Shown: piece by piece, positions 25,791 through 35,392 of the stretch
Numbering within the stretch: the first letter of the stretch is position 1
Layout: each line of letters opens with the position of its first letter
Origin: Nitrososphaerota archaeon
GTDB taxonomy: Archaea; Thermoproteota; Nitrososphaeria; Conexivisphaerales; DTJL01
Assembly (NCBI GenBank): GCA_021324115.1
Contig: JAJPJS010000006.1
Location: forward strand, 1-59,715
Direction of reading: 5' to 3'
DNA: 59,715 bases
The notes under the pieces: model-generated
The model's input: the letters and a program-made list of their open reading frames with translations, nothing else
Told to the model about the DNA's origin: nothing
The model's database searches: none
Made by a program: the position numbers and the translations under genes

Positions 25791-28547
25791 ATGCGTGCGC
25801 TTGCTTCAGATTTGGTAACTGATTTTTCTGACCTGAGAAAGAAGCTAGAGACACCGAAGGGACCCGCGTCCTACTGGTCGTTACCGGACACAAGTAAATA
25901 CGGCTGCGACCTGCAGGCTCTTCCTTTCTCAATAAGGGTCCTCCTTGAAAATACCTTAAGGAATTCTGGCAGTGTGGCCGGCGCAGCAGAGGCTGCCCAG
26001 AGGATCATGGATTGGCCTTCCGGAATTGGGACTGAACTGCCATTCATGCCGTCAAGGGTGCTGCTTCAGGACTATACTGGTGTACCGCTCATAGTTGACC
26101 TTGCAGCTTTGAGGGATGCTGTGAAGAATGCCGGCCTTGATGCGAAGATCGTGAATTCGGAGGTGCCTGTGGACCTTATTGTGGATCATTCTGTCCAGGT
26201 GGACAGGTGGGGAACAGATGATGCTCTCCCTGTAAACCTCGAGATGGAGTATGAGCGAAACTCGGAAAGGTATTCCCTGCTTAAATGGGCTCAACGCTCC
26301 TTCTCGAACATGAGGGTTTTTCCTCCCGGGAAGGGAATATGCCATCAGGTCAATCTGGAACATGTTTCGACTGTGGTGACCTTATCAGGCAAGGGTGAGC
26401 TGCGAGCATTCCCTGACACACTGGTCGGGACTGACTCTCACACAACGATGGTCAACGGGATGGCGGTGCTGGGATGGGGTGTGGGAGGTATCGAGGCGGA
26501 GGCTGTGATGCTCGGTGAACCGTACCACATGCCGGTGCCCAAGGTTACCGGTGTGCGTCTGACCGGCAGCCTGCCTGAAGGGTCTACCCCCACCGACATC
26601 GTTCTTACGGTGACAGAAGCCCTGAGAAAAAAGGGCGTGGTGGGTCAGTTTGTGGAGTATTTCGGAGACGGATTCCAGAACCTCTCCGTTCCAGACAGGG
26701 CCACCATTGGGAATATGTCACCCGAGTATGGCGCCACCGTTGGTTTCTCTCCGGTAGACGCGAACACACTGTCCTACCTGAGAGGCACAGGAAGAACCGA
26801 TTCGCATGTTCTATTCGTTGAGAAGTACGCCAGACTGAATGGCATGTACTATGAAGAGGGGCAGGGAGTCCCCAAGTACAGCGATGTGATTGAGATAGAC
26901 CTTGGAAGGATCGAGCCATCGATAGCTGGTCCAAGGAATCCCGACGAAAGAATACCTCTGGCTTCGGCGCCCGAGATGATACGGAGGATTATTGATGATG
27001 CGAGCAGGAAGAGAAGGAGCGTGCAGGCTGGCGGCTACTCAGGGTCGAGCGTCGACAATGGATTCCAGCCAGATGGAACCGGGAGTCAACAGCTGCTCAG
27101 CAAAACGGATTCCAAGCTGGAAGACGGCGCGATAATAATAGCTGCGATCACAAGCTGCACAAACACATCGAACCCGACTGTGATGCTTGGGGCGGCGCTG
27201 ATGGCGGAGAAGATTGCAAGATTTGGCTTGACGCCAAAGCCCTTTGTGAAGACCAGTATGGCTCCGGGTTCAAGGGTGGTTACAGATTATCTACAGAATT
27301 CGGGGCTGATGCCGTATCTTGAGAAACTCGGTTTTAACGTGGTGGGGTATGGCTGCACCACCTGCATAGGAAACAGCGGACCGCTTCTGCCCCAGATCGA
27401 GGAGGAGATCAAAAGAAGGGACCTGTACGCTGTTGCGGTGCTGAGCGGGAACAGGAATTTCGACGGCAGGATCCATCCTCTGGCCAGGGGCTCGTTCCTG
27501 ACCTCCCCCATGCTTGTGGTCGCATATTCGCTTGCCGGTAACATAACATTCGACCTCACAAAGGAACCGCTGGGTACTACGAGTGAGGGAAGGTCCATCT
27601 ATCTTAGGGACATATGGCCGACGATGCAGGAAATAAGAAGTGCCGTATCCCGCTCCCTAAATCCGGAGCTGTTTCGGAGAAGGTACTCCGATGCAACGGA
27701 GGGGGACGAAAGGTGGAAGGCTCTTGCTGCTCCCCCCGGAGACGTGTTCGGGTGGAACCCGAATTCAACCTACATAAGACAACCACCATGGTTCGATCCC
27801 GATGTTTCTGTGGTGCCATCCGACATTCAGGGAGGTAGGGTGCTCGCAGTCTTCGAAGATAAGGTCACAACCGACCACATATCCCCTGCTGGTTCGATAC
27901 CTTTTGATGGTCCTGCAGGTAAATACCTGAGGGAAAAAGGCGTTGAAGTGGTAAATTTCAGTTCATTTGGAAGCAGGAGAGGAAACCACGAAGTAATGGT
28001 CAGGGGAGGATTCAGCAACATACGTCTGAAAAATATACTGGCCGGAGGCAGGGAGGGGGGCTGGACGACGCACTTCCCATCGGGGGAACTGATGACGATA
28101 TACGATGCGGCAGTCAGATATTCTTCACAGAAGGTACCCCTTCTGGTGCTGGCCGGAAAGGAATACGGCGCGGGTAGCTCGAGGGATTGGGCGGCGAAGG
28201 CGCCCCTGCTTCTTGGTGTGAGGGCGGTCATTGCAGAGAGCTTTGAAAGAATCCACAGAAGCAATCTGGTCGCGATGGGCATACTTCCTTTGCAGTTTGA
28301 GGATGGACAGGGGTGGAGGTCGCTCGGGCTGAATGGAAGTGAGATTTACGACATTGCAGGCATATCCGATATGAAATCTCCAGGTGAGAAACTGCAGGTG
28401 ATGGCCGCAAACAAAGAAAAACAGGTAAAGTTCAGTGTAACTGCGAGAATTGATAACGAATCTGAGATGAAGTATTTCAGGTCTGGCGGTGTTCTCCCCT
28501 ATGTGCTCAACAGAATAATTAGTTCAAAATCTAGTCGCAGAACCTGA
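25791..28547 (+). CDS. acnA: Aconitate hydratase A
   Basis: The 918-residue enzyme interconverts citrate and isocitrate in the TCA cycle with a [4Fe-4S] cluster. Cluster cysteines are visible in AAITSCTNTSNP and in VGYGCTTCIGNSG. Other family marks are LVGTDSHTTMVNGMAVLGWG, the swivelling domain EDKVTTDHISPAGSIP and the catalytic AGKEYGAGSSRDWAAK. The length matches AcnA/IRP1-type enzymes (about 890-920). The ATG at 25791 is annotated. A TATA-like TTATAAG at 25776-25782 would fit a leaderless TTG eight codons later (25812), giving a protein that begins VTDFSDLRKKL. Confidence 0.96.
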   Translation: MRALASDLVTDFSDLRKKLETPKGPASYWSLPDTSKYGCDLQALPFSIRVLLENTLRNSGSVAGAAEAAQRIMDWPSGIGTELPFMPSRVLLQDYTGVPLIVDLAALRDAVKNAGLDAKIVNSEVPVDLIVDHSVQVDRWGTDDALPVNLEMEYERNSERYSLLKWAQRSFSNMRVFPPGKGICHQVNLEHVSTVVTLSGKGELRAFPDTLVGTDSHTTMVNGMAVLGWGVGGIEAEAVMLGEPYHMPVPKVTGVRLTGSLPEGSTPTDIVLTVTEALRKKGVVGQFVEYFGDGFQNLSVPDRATIGNMSPEYGATVGFSPVDANTLSYLRGTGRTDSHVLFVEKYARLNGMYYEEGQGVPKYSDVIEIDLGRIEPSIAGPRNPDERIPLASAPEMIRRIIDDASRKRRSVQAGGYSGSSVDNGFQPDGTGSQQLLSKTDSKLEDGAIIIAAITSCTNTSNPTVMLGAALMAEKIARFGLTPKPFVKTSMAPGSRVVTDYLQNSGLMPYLEKLGFNVVGYGCTTCIGNSGPLLPQIEEEIKRRDLYAVAVLSGNRNFDGRIHPLARGSFLTSPMLVVAYSLAGNITFDLTKEPLGTTSEGRSIYLRDIWPTMQEIRSAVSRSLNPELFRRRYSDATEGDERWKALAAPPGDVFGWNPNSTYIRQPPWFDPDVSVVPSDIQGGRVLAVFEDKVTTDHISPAGSIPFDGPAGKYLREKGVEVVNFSSFGSRRGNHEVMVRGGFSNIRLKNILAGGREGGWTTHFPSGELMTIYDAAVRYSSQKVPLLVLAGKEYGAGSSRDWAAKAPLLLGVRAVIAESFERIHRSNLVAMGILPLQFEDGQGWRSLGLNGSEIYDIAGISDMKSPGEKLQVMAANKEKQVKFSVTARIDNESEMKYFRSGGVLPYVLNRIISSKSSRRT

Positions 28548-28696
28548 GATGCTGGCTACGATCAACAACATTTCCATCATAAATTTGGATGCAAGACTTA
28601 GCCTGGCAATTTCACCGCTTACTCTTGAAAATGCGCACAGATGTGAAGCATGACCCCTACTTCAATTTGGCGCTCTTTCGTGATATGTCGGCCCTT

Positions 28697-29122
28697 CTAC
28701 GGAGATGTTATCTTTATGCAACCAGTCGGACAACTGGTCTCGCATGCCATGCAGAAAATGCAGTCTGCCTCGCGTATTGGATCACACTTGTCAGACCTGT
28801 ACTTATTCCATAGCTCCGTATTGGGTTCAAGAATCTTATCCTTGCCGGTTCCTGCCTGACCCGGATTCAGAAGCCATTCGAAGACATTAACGGGGCATAC
28901 ATCCATGCAAACTCCATCGGCATCACAGTTCTCCCAGTCGACCGCCACGTTCGTGCCATGAATTCCCCATGCGGTCGGGTAAGGCTTTCCATCCCCATCC
29001 AGTCTGACCTTACCTTCTGCCCTCACCTTGTGGCCGTTATGCTCACCGGTGATCGGATACTCATCGGTCTTGGTAAGAAACTGCGGGTCGATTGGGTGAG
29101 TCTTGTAACCAACATCTCTCAC
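28697..29122 (-). CDS. zfx: Zinc-containing ferredoxin
   Basis: The 141-residue product matches the zinc ferredoxin type known from Sulfolobus and Thermoplasma. The N-terminal extension carries histidines (GEHNGHKVRAEGKVR, HGTNVAVDWENC) that bind zinc. The core has two cluster motifs: CDADGVCMDVCPVNVFEW and CDPIREADCIFCMACETSC. It is a major electron carrier for 2-oxoacid ferredoxin oxidoreductases in the cytoplasm. The start is GTG. A TATA box (TTTTTATACC near 29157-29167) predicts a leader of about 13 nt. It converges with aconitase across 150 bases that hold no gene. Confidence 0.94.
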   Translation of the reverse strand: MRDVGYKTHPIDPQFLTKTDEYPITGEHNGHKVRAEGKVRLDGDGKPYPTAWGIHGTNVAVDWENCDADGVCMDVCPVNVFEWLLNPGQAGTGKDKILEPNTELWNKYRSDKCDPIREADCIFCMACETSCPTGCIKITSP

Positions 29123-29167
29123 ATTAACTCACTAAACGGCCAGCGAATGATGTGGGTATAAAAAGGT

Positions 29168-29872
29168 TCTGCGAACTACGAAGCCTTTCCGATAATGTTT
29201 CACTGATTGAGCAGTTGTTCAATGCTGATGCCTGATTCAGGTATCCGTATCTCATTACCGTTGAATAGGCAGGACGTTCAGATAAGAATCGTCTTGTACG
29301 GTTTGCACTGGGCGTGGTAAATTGTGCTCAAAAAGAGAAAAAGTCAGCTTATTAATGGAAATCATGGCTGCAGAATTTACTGGACTGCCCCTGTCCAAAT
29401 CCGAACTCAAAAATTAAAGAGATTTCTAACTTGGTGCAGCCTCGCACATAGGGCCTTCATACATACCCGCGTCCCATTCCAGGGTCGAAGCTTTGGTACG
29501 AGCCCATTTCCGGCCAGGAACGTGTCATCATATTCTTCTTCCAGTTTCATCCATCGACTCCTTTGTATGAGGTTGACTGCTTTCCTAAGCGGAGGGTTTC
29601 CCGAAAACCAGGTTGCGATCCGGATTATATTATCCGAGTCTCTGACCAGAAAAGTCTTCATTGACCAGATTCTGGGACCGGTGACCTTTCCCGCCTGAGG
29701 TGTTCCTATCTTTGAACAGAAGTGAAAAATACCCAGATGTATCCGTTTCGTGCACAGATGGTGCTTCTTTTCAGGCAGCCCGCTACTGATATTCGGTAAA
29801 AGGAGTGCCGTTTTAATAGGAGACTTTTGTCGTAAGGACAGACAATTGTCATCATATCACGGCGTTTCTCAC
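29168..29872. other. Intergenic stretch upstream of the DUF255 gene
   Basis: About 700 bases hold only one weak open frame (29407-29661, minus) and short AT-rich elements. TTTTAATA near 29812 is a possible TATA box for the downstream gene, about 60 nt before its ATG. No RNA gene or repeat was recognised. Confidence 0.4.
29407..29661 (-). CDS. Doubtful small ORF, unknown
   Basis: An 84-codon frame starting MKTFLVRDSDNIIRIATWF and holding RWMKLEEEYDDTFLAGNG. The amino acid composition is reasonable for a protein, but no TATA box lies at the usual distance and no family was recognised. It could be a small gene, a remnant of a larger one, or chance. Confidence 0.3.
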   Translation of the reverse strand: MKTFLVRDSDNIIRIATWFSGNPPLRKAVNLIQRSRWMKLEEEYDDTFLAGNGLVPKLRPWNGTRVCMKALCARLHQVRNLFNF

Positions 29873-31942
29873 ATGTACAACAGACTGAAAAACGAAAGGA
29901 GCCCGTACCTGCTCAAACATGCAACCAATCCTGTGGAGTGGTATCCTTGGTGTGACGAGGCATTCGAGAAGGCGATAAACGAGGACAAACCGATCTTCCT
30001 AAGCATTGGATACTTTTCATGCCATTGGTGCACAGTTATGGAAAAGGAATCTTTCGAAGATCCTGAAGTCGCTAGGCTCATGAATGAAACATTCGTAAGC
30101 ATAAAGGTTGACAGGGAAGAGCGGCCCGATATAGATGACCTTTACATGCATGTATGCCAGATGATGACCGGTTCAGGGGGGTGGCCGCTCACAATCATAA
30201 TGACGCCGGACAGGAAGCCGTTTTTTGCAGGAACATACATCCCGAAGGAAACACGTTCGGGAATGGTCGGAATGCTTGACCTGATCCCACGGGTGCAGGA
30301 GCTTTGGAAGAGCAGAAGGGGGGAGCTTGTACATGAAGGGGAGAATGTGATATCGATGCTGAAGAAGATGGCAAGAACAGAAAGGGGGACGGGCCTTTCG
30401 GACGAAGATGTTGAAGCGGCGTATGAACAGTTGATTAGCTCATTCGATGAAGAGTTCGGTGGATTCGGTATTGCACCAAAATTCCCTTCCGTTGATAAGC
30501 TGATGTTTTTGCTCAGGTACTGGCGAAATACGGGTTCCAAGGCGTCACTTATCATCGTCGAAAAGACCCTGAAGTTGATGAGAGCGGGGGGTATATTTGA
30601 CCAGGTTGGGCTGGGCTTCCACAGATACTCGACCGACCAGGCCTGGATGGTTCCGCATTTTGAAAAGATGCTATACGATCAGGCTATGCTTGCCATGATT
30701 TATGCCGAAGCTTACCAGGCTACTCGTTCAGAAACTTACGGGAGGACGGCAAAAGAAGTGCTTGATTATGCAATTGAAAATCTGCTTTCCCCAGAAGGTG
30801 GATTCTACTCTTCGGAGGACGCGGATAGTGACGGAGAGGAAGGCAAATTTTACCTCTGGAGCGAAGCGGATTTTCGCCGGGCTCTGGGCACGGAGCTCGT
30901 GGATGAAGGGTCCAAAATGCTCCTGGAGGGGGGAGGGATGATTAGTGCATCGAATGGGGTGGGTCGTGTACTGCATCTCTCAAGGCCTTTGCCGGAAGGT
31001 GAAAATGGACAAGGGTATTGGAATAGATACGAGGAAATAAGGAGAGTGTTGTTGAAGGAGAGGGCGAAAAGGGTAAGACCGGCGCGGGACGAAAAGATCC
31101 TAACCGACTGGAACGGCCTCATGATCGCGTCACTTTCCAGAACGGCCTCGATTCTCGGGGAAAGTGGAAGCAAATACCTTGACAAGGCTAGGAGATGTGC
31201 AGACCTTATGATTGAAAAGGTCTTCAAACATGAAACGATTGGAGAGGTTCAGAAATTCTCTGGTCTTTACCACATGTACAAGGACGGCCAGCCGTCGATA
31301 GATGGACTTCTTGAAGACTATGCCTGCCTGGGATGGGGGTTGGTTGAACTTTATCTGGCAGGTTTTGATGAGAAGTACCTTGCAGCAAGCATCGAACTGG
31401 CGAAGAAGGCAGTCTCCGATTTTTGGGATACAAAGGAGGGAGGGTTTCTCAGGGCATCGAAAAGCGAACTGCAGTACAAACTGAAGGATGCACAGGATGG
31501 CTCCATACCACCGGGCAATTCAGTTATGGCTCTGCTTCTCACGCTTCTAAGCAGAATCACGGGTAACACAGATTTTGAAAAGAAGGTGGAGGAGATCGAA
31601 AGCACATTCTCTGTTCAGGTGAAGTCCTATCCATCGGCCTACACCTTTCTTCTGTCTTCTACTGTGCTGCTGCGTAAGGGATTCCATGAAATAGTTATCG
31701 TTGGGAAGCGTTCATCCCCGAGGGTCAAGGAAATGGTTCAGGTCATACGCCAGAGATATATTCCCAACAAGGTACTCATCCTCAGAGACATATCCGTGAG
31801 TCCGCCTGGGATAGATAATCTGTCATCATTTACTTCCGCCTGTTCAATGATTGGCGAAGGTGCAACTGCCTACGTCTGTACAAATTTTGCCTGCTCCTTG
31901 CCCGTCACCTCCACTGAGGAGCTCCTAAACCAGCTCGGCTGA
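29873..31942 (+). CDS. DUF255 thioredoxin-domain protein (YyaL/SPATA20 type)
   Basis: The 689-residue protein starts [20 protein letters not shown], the family's highly conserved N-terminus. A thioredoxin-like domain follows with [13 protein letters not shown] (Cys50 and Cys53) and [12 protein letters not shown]. The remainder is an (alpha/alpha)6-type region resembling N-acylglucosamine 2-epimerase-like proteins ([41 protein letters not shown]). The frame extends upstream to 29750, but that part shows no family similarity and the ATG at 29873 is preferred. The function of the family is not settled. It is cytoplasmic. Confidence 0.9.
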   Translation: MYNRLKNERSPYLLKHATNPVEWYPWCDEAFEKAINEDKPIFLSIGYFSCHWCTVMEKESFEDPEVARLMNETFVSIKVDREERPDIDDLYMHVCQMMTGSGGWPLTIIMTPDRKPFFAGTYIPKETRSGMVGMLDLIPRVQELWKSRRGELVHEGENVISMLKKMARTERGTGLSDEDVEAAYEQLISSFDEEFGGFGIAPKFPSVDKLMFLLRYWRNTGSKASLIIVEKTLKLMRAGGIFDQVGLGFHRYSTDQAWMVPHFEKMLYDQAMLAMIYAEAYQATRSETYGRTAKEVLDYAIENLLSPEGGFYSSEDADSDGEEGKFYLWSEADFRRALGTELVDEGSKMLLEGGGMISASNGVGRVLHLSRPLPEGENGQGYWNRYEEIRRVLLKERAKRVRPARDEKILTDWNGLMIASLSRTASILGESGSKYLDKARRCADLMIEKVFKHETIGEVQKFSGLYHMYKDGQPSIDGLLEDYACLGWGLVELYLAGFDEKYLAASIELAKKAVSDFWDTKEGGFLRASKSELQYKLKDAQDGSIPPGNSVMALLLTLLSRITGNTDFEKKVEEIESTFSVQVKSYPSAYTFLLSSTVLLRKGFHEIVIVGKRSSPRVKEMVQVIRQRYIPNKVLILRDISVSPPGIDNLSSFTSACSMIGEGATAYVCTNFACSLPVTSTEELLNQLG

Positions 31943-32067
31943 AGTGCCCTTCAGCACAGCTCTGGATAGTCGGCGTGCTGTCCGTCAAAGTTTGATAAGC
32001 AACGGGTAACCTCATTTTGACCAAGTCGCATTTATTGATAGCATGAAAATAACGTCTGGAAAAGCAA

Positions 32068-32529
32068 ATGTTGGGAGATATAGTATTCCCCTTGCTGGTG
32101 CTGGCGGCGTCAGCGGCAACTGTGGCCTTTGCAATCTCGTACAGAGCGAGGCCCAGGGCCATCGCGACGTCCGTTTCCACAACGACCACAACTTCGTTTC
32201 CAGCCTCTGGTTCCGATGCAACATTTATCGATCCCGTAAGGAATGCGCCCGAGATAAACGCCGAAGCGATTCCGACAGTTCATACTGCTGTAACAGATGT
32301 TCAACCTGCATACGCTCCATCAGTTGAGACGACCTTTTCGGCTTCTGAGCCGATCGTATCAGAAACCACGGGAAACGATGCGACCACGCAGACGGTTGCG
32401 GTCGCTGTCCGAGCCGATGGCAACACTTCAACTATGCCGCGGGACTCGGTTACACGGACTGGCAAAAGAAGTACGCGGACCCACAGCAGCCAGGGACGAA
32501 GGGTGAAGAGACGAGCAGGTCAGCAGTAA
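32068..32529 (+). CDS. Membrane-anchored Thr/Ser-rich protein, unknown
   Basis: The 153-residue product has an N-terminal hydrophobic helix (IVFPLLVLAASAATVAFAIS), then a long Thr, Ser and Ala-rich low-complexity region (about 30-125) and a strongly basic end (KRSTRTHSSQGRRVKRRAGQQ). The topology is ambiguous: the basic tail suggests the C-terminus faces the cytoplasm or binds nucleic acid. A TATA-like TTTATTGATA near 32031-32040 lies about 30 nt upstream. No homologous family was recognised. Confidence 0.5.
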   Translation: MLGDIVFPLLVLAASAATVAFAISYRARPRAIATSVSTTTTTSFPASGSDATFIDPVRNAPEINAEAIPTVHTAVTDVQPAYAPSVETTFSASEPIVSETTGNDATTQTVAVAVRADGNTSTMPRDSVTRTGKRSTRTHSSQGRRVKRRAGQQ

Positions 32530-32752
32530 TATTCCCACTGGGCGGTCCAAGAATGATGTGCCGAGGAGCTAGTACAGGTTACTGTTGACTCCATGAAATT
32601 TTTACTCTGTTGTACGATTGCGAAGTGCTGCACATGAGCGGGTGTGCACCAAGAATAAGAGCGTTCTTTTCGAGGGATGGTTTCCAGTTAAACTCACCAC
32701 AACCAGCAAGCACTTTGCGTAGATCGGTTCATCCCTACCGTTCTAAATTGGT

Positions 32753-33043
32753 TTAACTCTTGGGTCCCAGCAACGGGTCGCCTGTGTGTTTGGCATCTGG
32801 TATCGGTGTGAAGTTACCCTGAACTATGCTCCTCTGCAACTCCAGCTCGACCTGTTCGGCATCCAATCCCATGGCAGTAAGCGTCCTTACAGAGGATGGC
32901 ATCAGCGTAACCACGACGTTATGGCCACCGTATCTACCAAAGGCCACACCCTTGAAGCGAATCCTGGTGCCCTCGATGATCGCGTACCCCTTTACGAATC
33001 CGGCCACAGAACCCATCTTGGCCTCCGTCACAAATACTTCCAA
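32753..33043 (-). CDS. Hypothetical protein, third gene of a small operon
   Basis: A 96-residue soluble protein, beta-rich at the N-terminus (EVFVTEAKMGSVAGFVKGYAIIEGTRIRFKGV), with a helical middle and a proline-rich end. No family was recognised. It follows the membrane protein gene at 33056-33430 after 12 bases and probably shares the transcript that begins at 33840. Confidence 0.55.
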   Translation of the reverse strand: MEVFVTEAKMGSVAGFVKGYAIIEGTRIRFKGVAFGRYGGHNVVVTLMPSSVRTLTAMGLDAEQVELELQRSIVQGNFTPIPDAKHTGDPLLGPKS

Positions 33044-33055
33044 TGTCTGGCGCCT

Positions 33056-33430
33056 CTAACCATAGACCGGCATATCGAGCGGGCTGGGTTGTTTTGTCTT
33101 CCCTACTCTTGAGATTAGGTAGCCCAGCGCGAATAGCGTTGCGAGTTCGAGCAGCAGGGGGAGGATTGCGTATGGAGTGTACCTGAAAGCGAGAACCAGC
33201 CCGATGTATCCTAGGCCGATGACAGAACATGCCATGGTTGCCGCCATGCTTCTTTTTGAGTTGATAAGCGCAGGGATGGAAGTAAGTATCCTGAACAGGC
33301 CCACAAGAATACTCACAAGGGCAGCAGGGTAGCCGGAATTCAGTACGTACAGGGAGATGTATGAAAGACCTGCAATTACCGATACAAGAAAGGCGAGATT
33401 TGAAAGCTTCAAGTCAGGTGGTCCCCTCAC
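33056..33430 (-). CDS. Small four-span membrane protein, unknown
   Basis: The 124-residue product has about four hydrophobic helices (AFLVSVIAGLSYISLYVL, ALVSILVGLFRILTSI, ATMACSVIGLGYIGLVLAF, AILPLLLELATLFALGYLI). Its start overlaps the upstream Cys-rich gene by four bases (ATGA), so translation is coupled. No signature motif is seen and the function is unknown. Confidence 0.6.
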   Translation of the reverse strand: MRGPPDLKLSNLAFLVSVIAGLSYISLYVLNSGYPAALVSILVGLFRILTSIPALINSKRSMAATMACSVIGLGYIGLVLAFRYTPYAILPLLLELATLFALGYLISRVGKTKQPSPLDMPVYG

Positions 33431-33840
33431 ACATAGACGGTGCGGTTAAGATTTGGCCTGACCCTAATGAGCCTGTGTTTTCCTTCGTGGCCCGAATCAC
33501 ATGAAATCTGCCAGTCGTTGTTTACGGTAAGGTTACAGCCCTGAAACACACTGCAGGAATGCTGAAAGGTCTGCTTCCGGTTCAGCTGGGCGAGGTTCCA
33601 GTCGAGTTTTGATCCATCATCACACACGATCGCCACCCATTCCGTTCCCTTTGTGCGGGGTGGAAGGCCGACCTCCGGAGGGAGTTCCTGGTGCTCCATC
33701 CGTTTCTCATCACACCAAAGTTCGCTGCAAAGGGTGCAGGTCCAGGCATCTACCGCTCCCACTATTCCGAAACCTCTGATCAGGTTTATCACGCCTGCGT
33801 ACACGACATTGTGCTTACACTCGGTCACCTGAGAGGACAT
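33427..33840 (-). CDS. Cys/His-rich hypothetical protein
   Basis: The 137-residue protein contains a CTLCSELWC motif and five more cysteines with several histidines (CKHN, HSCSVFQGC, CDSGHEGKH), suggesting one or more metal sites. It has no signal peptide. It is first in a three-gene operon with a small membrane protein and another unknown. A TATA element (AATAAA at 33866-33871, read on the minus strand as TTTATT) is centred 28.5 nt before the ATG, indicating a leaderless transcript. No family was recognised. Confidence 0.6.
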   Translation of the reverse strand: MSSQVTECKHNVVYAGVINLIRGFGIVGAVDAWTCTLCSELWCDEKRMEHQELPPEVGLPPRTKGTEWVAIVCDDGSKLDWNLAQLNRKQTFQHSCSVFQGCNLTVNNDWQISCDSGHEGKHRLIRVRPNLNRTVYV

Positions 33841-33957
33841 TCAAGTGAGCGAATTTGGCACGCTTAATAAATCTTAGCGGTGTTTTTGTGGGTGTGCCTC
33901 CTGCGATACCATCCGTCAGCCTGGGCTGGTAATTAATGCATGAATGCGAAAGAAATC

Positions 33958-34347
33958 TCACCATCCCTGCACGTCCTCCCTCCTCTTTACAAGCATAGCA
34001 GTGATTGCATCCAGTCTCACCCTTCCCACCCTCACGGCATCATCCCTGGCTAGTGCTATTCTGTAGAGGTTGCTCAGCGCAAGACGGGGGTGAAGGGGGA
34101 TGTATCCCACCTTCCCTCTTATCATCAGGCCATCTTCGATCATCTTTTCCATTATCTTTGACGAAACTTCTTCTCCAACCCCAAGCAGCTCCGACATTGT
34201 GCTGACAGAGATCTCTTCTTCGATGGTGAGGGCTCGAATAAATCCAAGGAGCACCACCTGGTCGTAACGGAGAAGTGACGCAAGCTCCGAAGCTATTTCG
34301 GCCGAGTCGTCATTATTCATCCCGTGGTTACACTTTGCCTGGTTCAC
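33958..34347 (-). CDS. Winged-helix (TrmB-like) partner protein
   Basis: The 129-residue protein has a helix-turn-helix pattern (EEEISVSTMSELLGVGEEVSSKIMEKM) followed by a wing (DGLMIRGKVGYIPL) and a helical C-terminus. It lacks a sensor domain. It overlaps the TrmB gene by four bases (ATGA) and so is made together with it, possibly as an accessory DNA-binding or dimer partner. Assignment to the TrmB-type HTH group is tentative. Confidence 0.6.
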   Translation of the reverse strand: MNQAKCNHGMNNDDSAEIASELASLLRYDQVVLLGFIRALTIEEEISVSTMSELLGVGEEVSSKIMEKMIEDGLMIRGKVGYIPLHPRLALSNLYRIALARDDAVRVGRVRLDAITAMLVKRREDVQGW

Positions 34348-35105
34348 AGCACAGGCTTGGAGGATGACCAGAGGGATTCGAAGTAGCTTTTCGCGAACAT
34401 TGCTACCCCGGGGTGGTCGGCCCAGATGGCCATGTGAGGACTGCCTTCGCTGCTCTTGCCCAGAAGCAGCATAACCTGCTTGGCATCGCTGACGAGGCCC
34501 CCTCCAAACATTCCGTCCCTGACTCTGACGTCCGCCCTGGGCAGTGCATTCCTCAGCCTCTTGCCGGTGCTCGGATTGGAAAGAAGAACCGAAATCTTCA
34601 CCTCTTTCCCGAACAGCTTCTGAAAAACCTCGTTCGCCCCCTTTGTGAAGGTGCCCTGCTCTTCTGGGAGGGCGATCATGATCTCGGTTCTGCAGTTATC
34701 TATCATCTCGTTCACCTTGCCGATTATGTTGAATTCGCCCTTTACTATCCACACTTCGGGTCTCTCCTTTATGCCTCGCTTTTCATAGATCGGCATCAAC
34801 TCCGCGGTTATCACCTCCTCGTATGTCCTGTATTCATTCTCCCTCTGCATTCTGTTGGACTGCAGGGCAACATCGGGGGGCTTTGGATAGTACTTGCTCG
34901 GCCTGCTCATGTCGCTCTCCACCCAGCCCTTTTGCTCGAGCCTTCCCAGCACCTCATACACCTTGGAGTAGGGTACGGAGGAGTACTTGCTCACCTCGGC
35001 GGCAGTCTGGGCTCCGTTCTGGAGTAATGAAAGGTATGATTTGATCTCGTAATCTGAGAGTCCCTGTTTTTGAAGAGCTTCCAGTGCCTTCTGGCCTATC
35101 TCCAT
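34344..35105 (-). CDS. TrmB-family transcriptional regulator
   Basis: The 253-residue protein starts with the TrmB winged helix (LSDYEIKSYLSLLQNGAQTAAEVSKY then VPYSKVYEVLGRLEQKGWV). A coiled segment follows, then a PLD-like C-terminal domain (VWIVKGEFNIIGKVNEMID...EIMIALPEEQG). The sugar-binding domain of the Thermococcales TrmB is absent. Such regulators respond to small molecules and control nearby genes. A perfect 19-bp palindrome (35141-35159) abuts its promoter, so autoregulation is likely. It lies directly downstream of the tetraether synthase cluster on the same strand. Confidence 0.85.
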   Translation of the reverse strand: MEIGQKALEALQKQGLSDYEIKSYLSLLQNGAQTAAEVSKYSSVPYSKVYEVLGRLEQKGWVESDMSRPSKYYPKPPDVALQSNRMQRENEYRTYEEVITAELMPIYEKRGIKERPEVWIVKGEFNIIGKVNEMIDNCRTEIMIALPEEQGTFTKGANEVFQKLFGKEVKISVLLSNPSTGKRLRNALPRADVRVRDGMFGGGLVSDAKQVMLLLGKSSEGSPHMAIWADHPGVAMFAKSYFESLWSSSKPVL

Positions 35106-35140
35106 GGCGCATTCATACCGCTGTCAGGGGTAAAAAGTTT

Positions 35141-35159
35141 TATCCACTGCCAGTGGATA
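35141..35159. promoter_or_regulatory. Perfect 19-bp palindrome, putative TrmB operator
   Basis: TATCCACTG-C-CAGTGGATA is a perfect inverted repeat with one central base. It overlaps the upstream side of a TATA-like element (GGATAAAACTTTT, minus strand) about 30 nt before the regulator ATG at 35105. It also sits just after the 48-codon gene at 35164-35310. It is a strong candidate for a regulator binding site. Confidence 0.65.
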
Positions 35160-35163
35160 TAAG

Positions 35164-35310
35164 TCATTCGGGTACGCTTTCCGTGACCAGCTTCCCTTCG
35201 ATGAGCCTGATGAAAAGATATCTGTTATCCCTGAAAATCAGCGTTACCTCGTTCTCCTTCTCCTCAACAGTGAGGAGCTCCTGGTTGATTATTCCGTCAT
35301 ATTTCGCCAA
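35164..35310 (-). CDS. 48-residue conserved-looking small protein
   Basis: This short frame starts at TTG 35310 and stops at TGA 35164-35166. The product begins LAKYDGIINQELLTVEEKEN and continues EVTLIFRDNRYLFIRLIEGK, a compact mostly beta pattern with balanced charge. A ribosome site GGAGAGGG lies about six bases before the TTG, which argues for translation. It is about 80 bases downstream of the 192-codon gene of the tetraether synthase cluster. No family was recognised. Confidence 0.5.
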   Translation of the reverse strand: MAKYDGIINQELLTVEEKENEVTLIFRDNRYLFIRLIEGKLVTESVPE

Positions 35311-35392
35311 ACCAGCCCTCTCCGCGCTTTAACACCCGAAATGATTGGTGATATAAGTGTTGAGCAGGTGATGAACGGTGCGGCCGACCCAA

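Noticed and set aside
32635-32757. 40-codon plus-strand frame starting ATGAGC
   Set aside because: No ribosome site or promoter; arginine- and proline-rich composition looks random.
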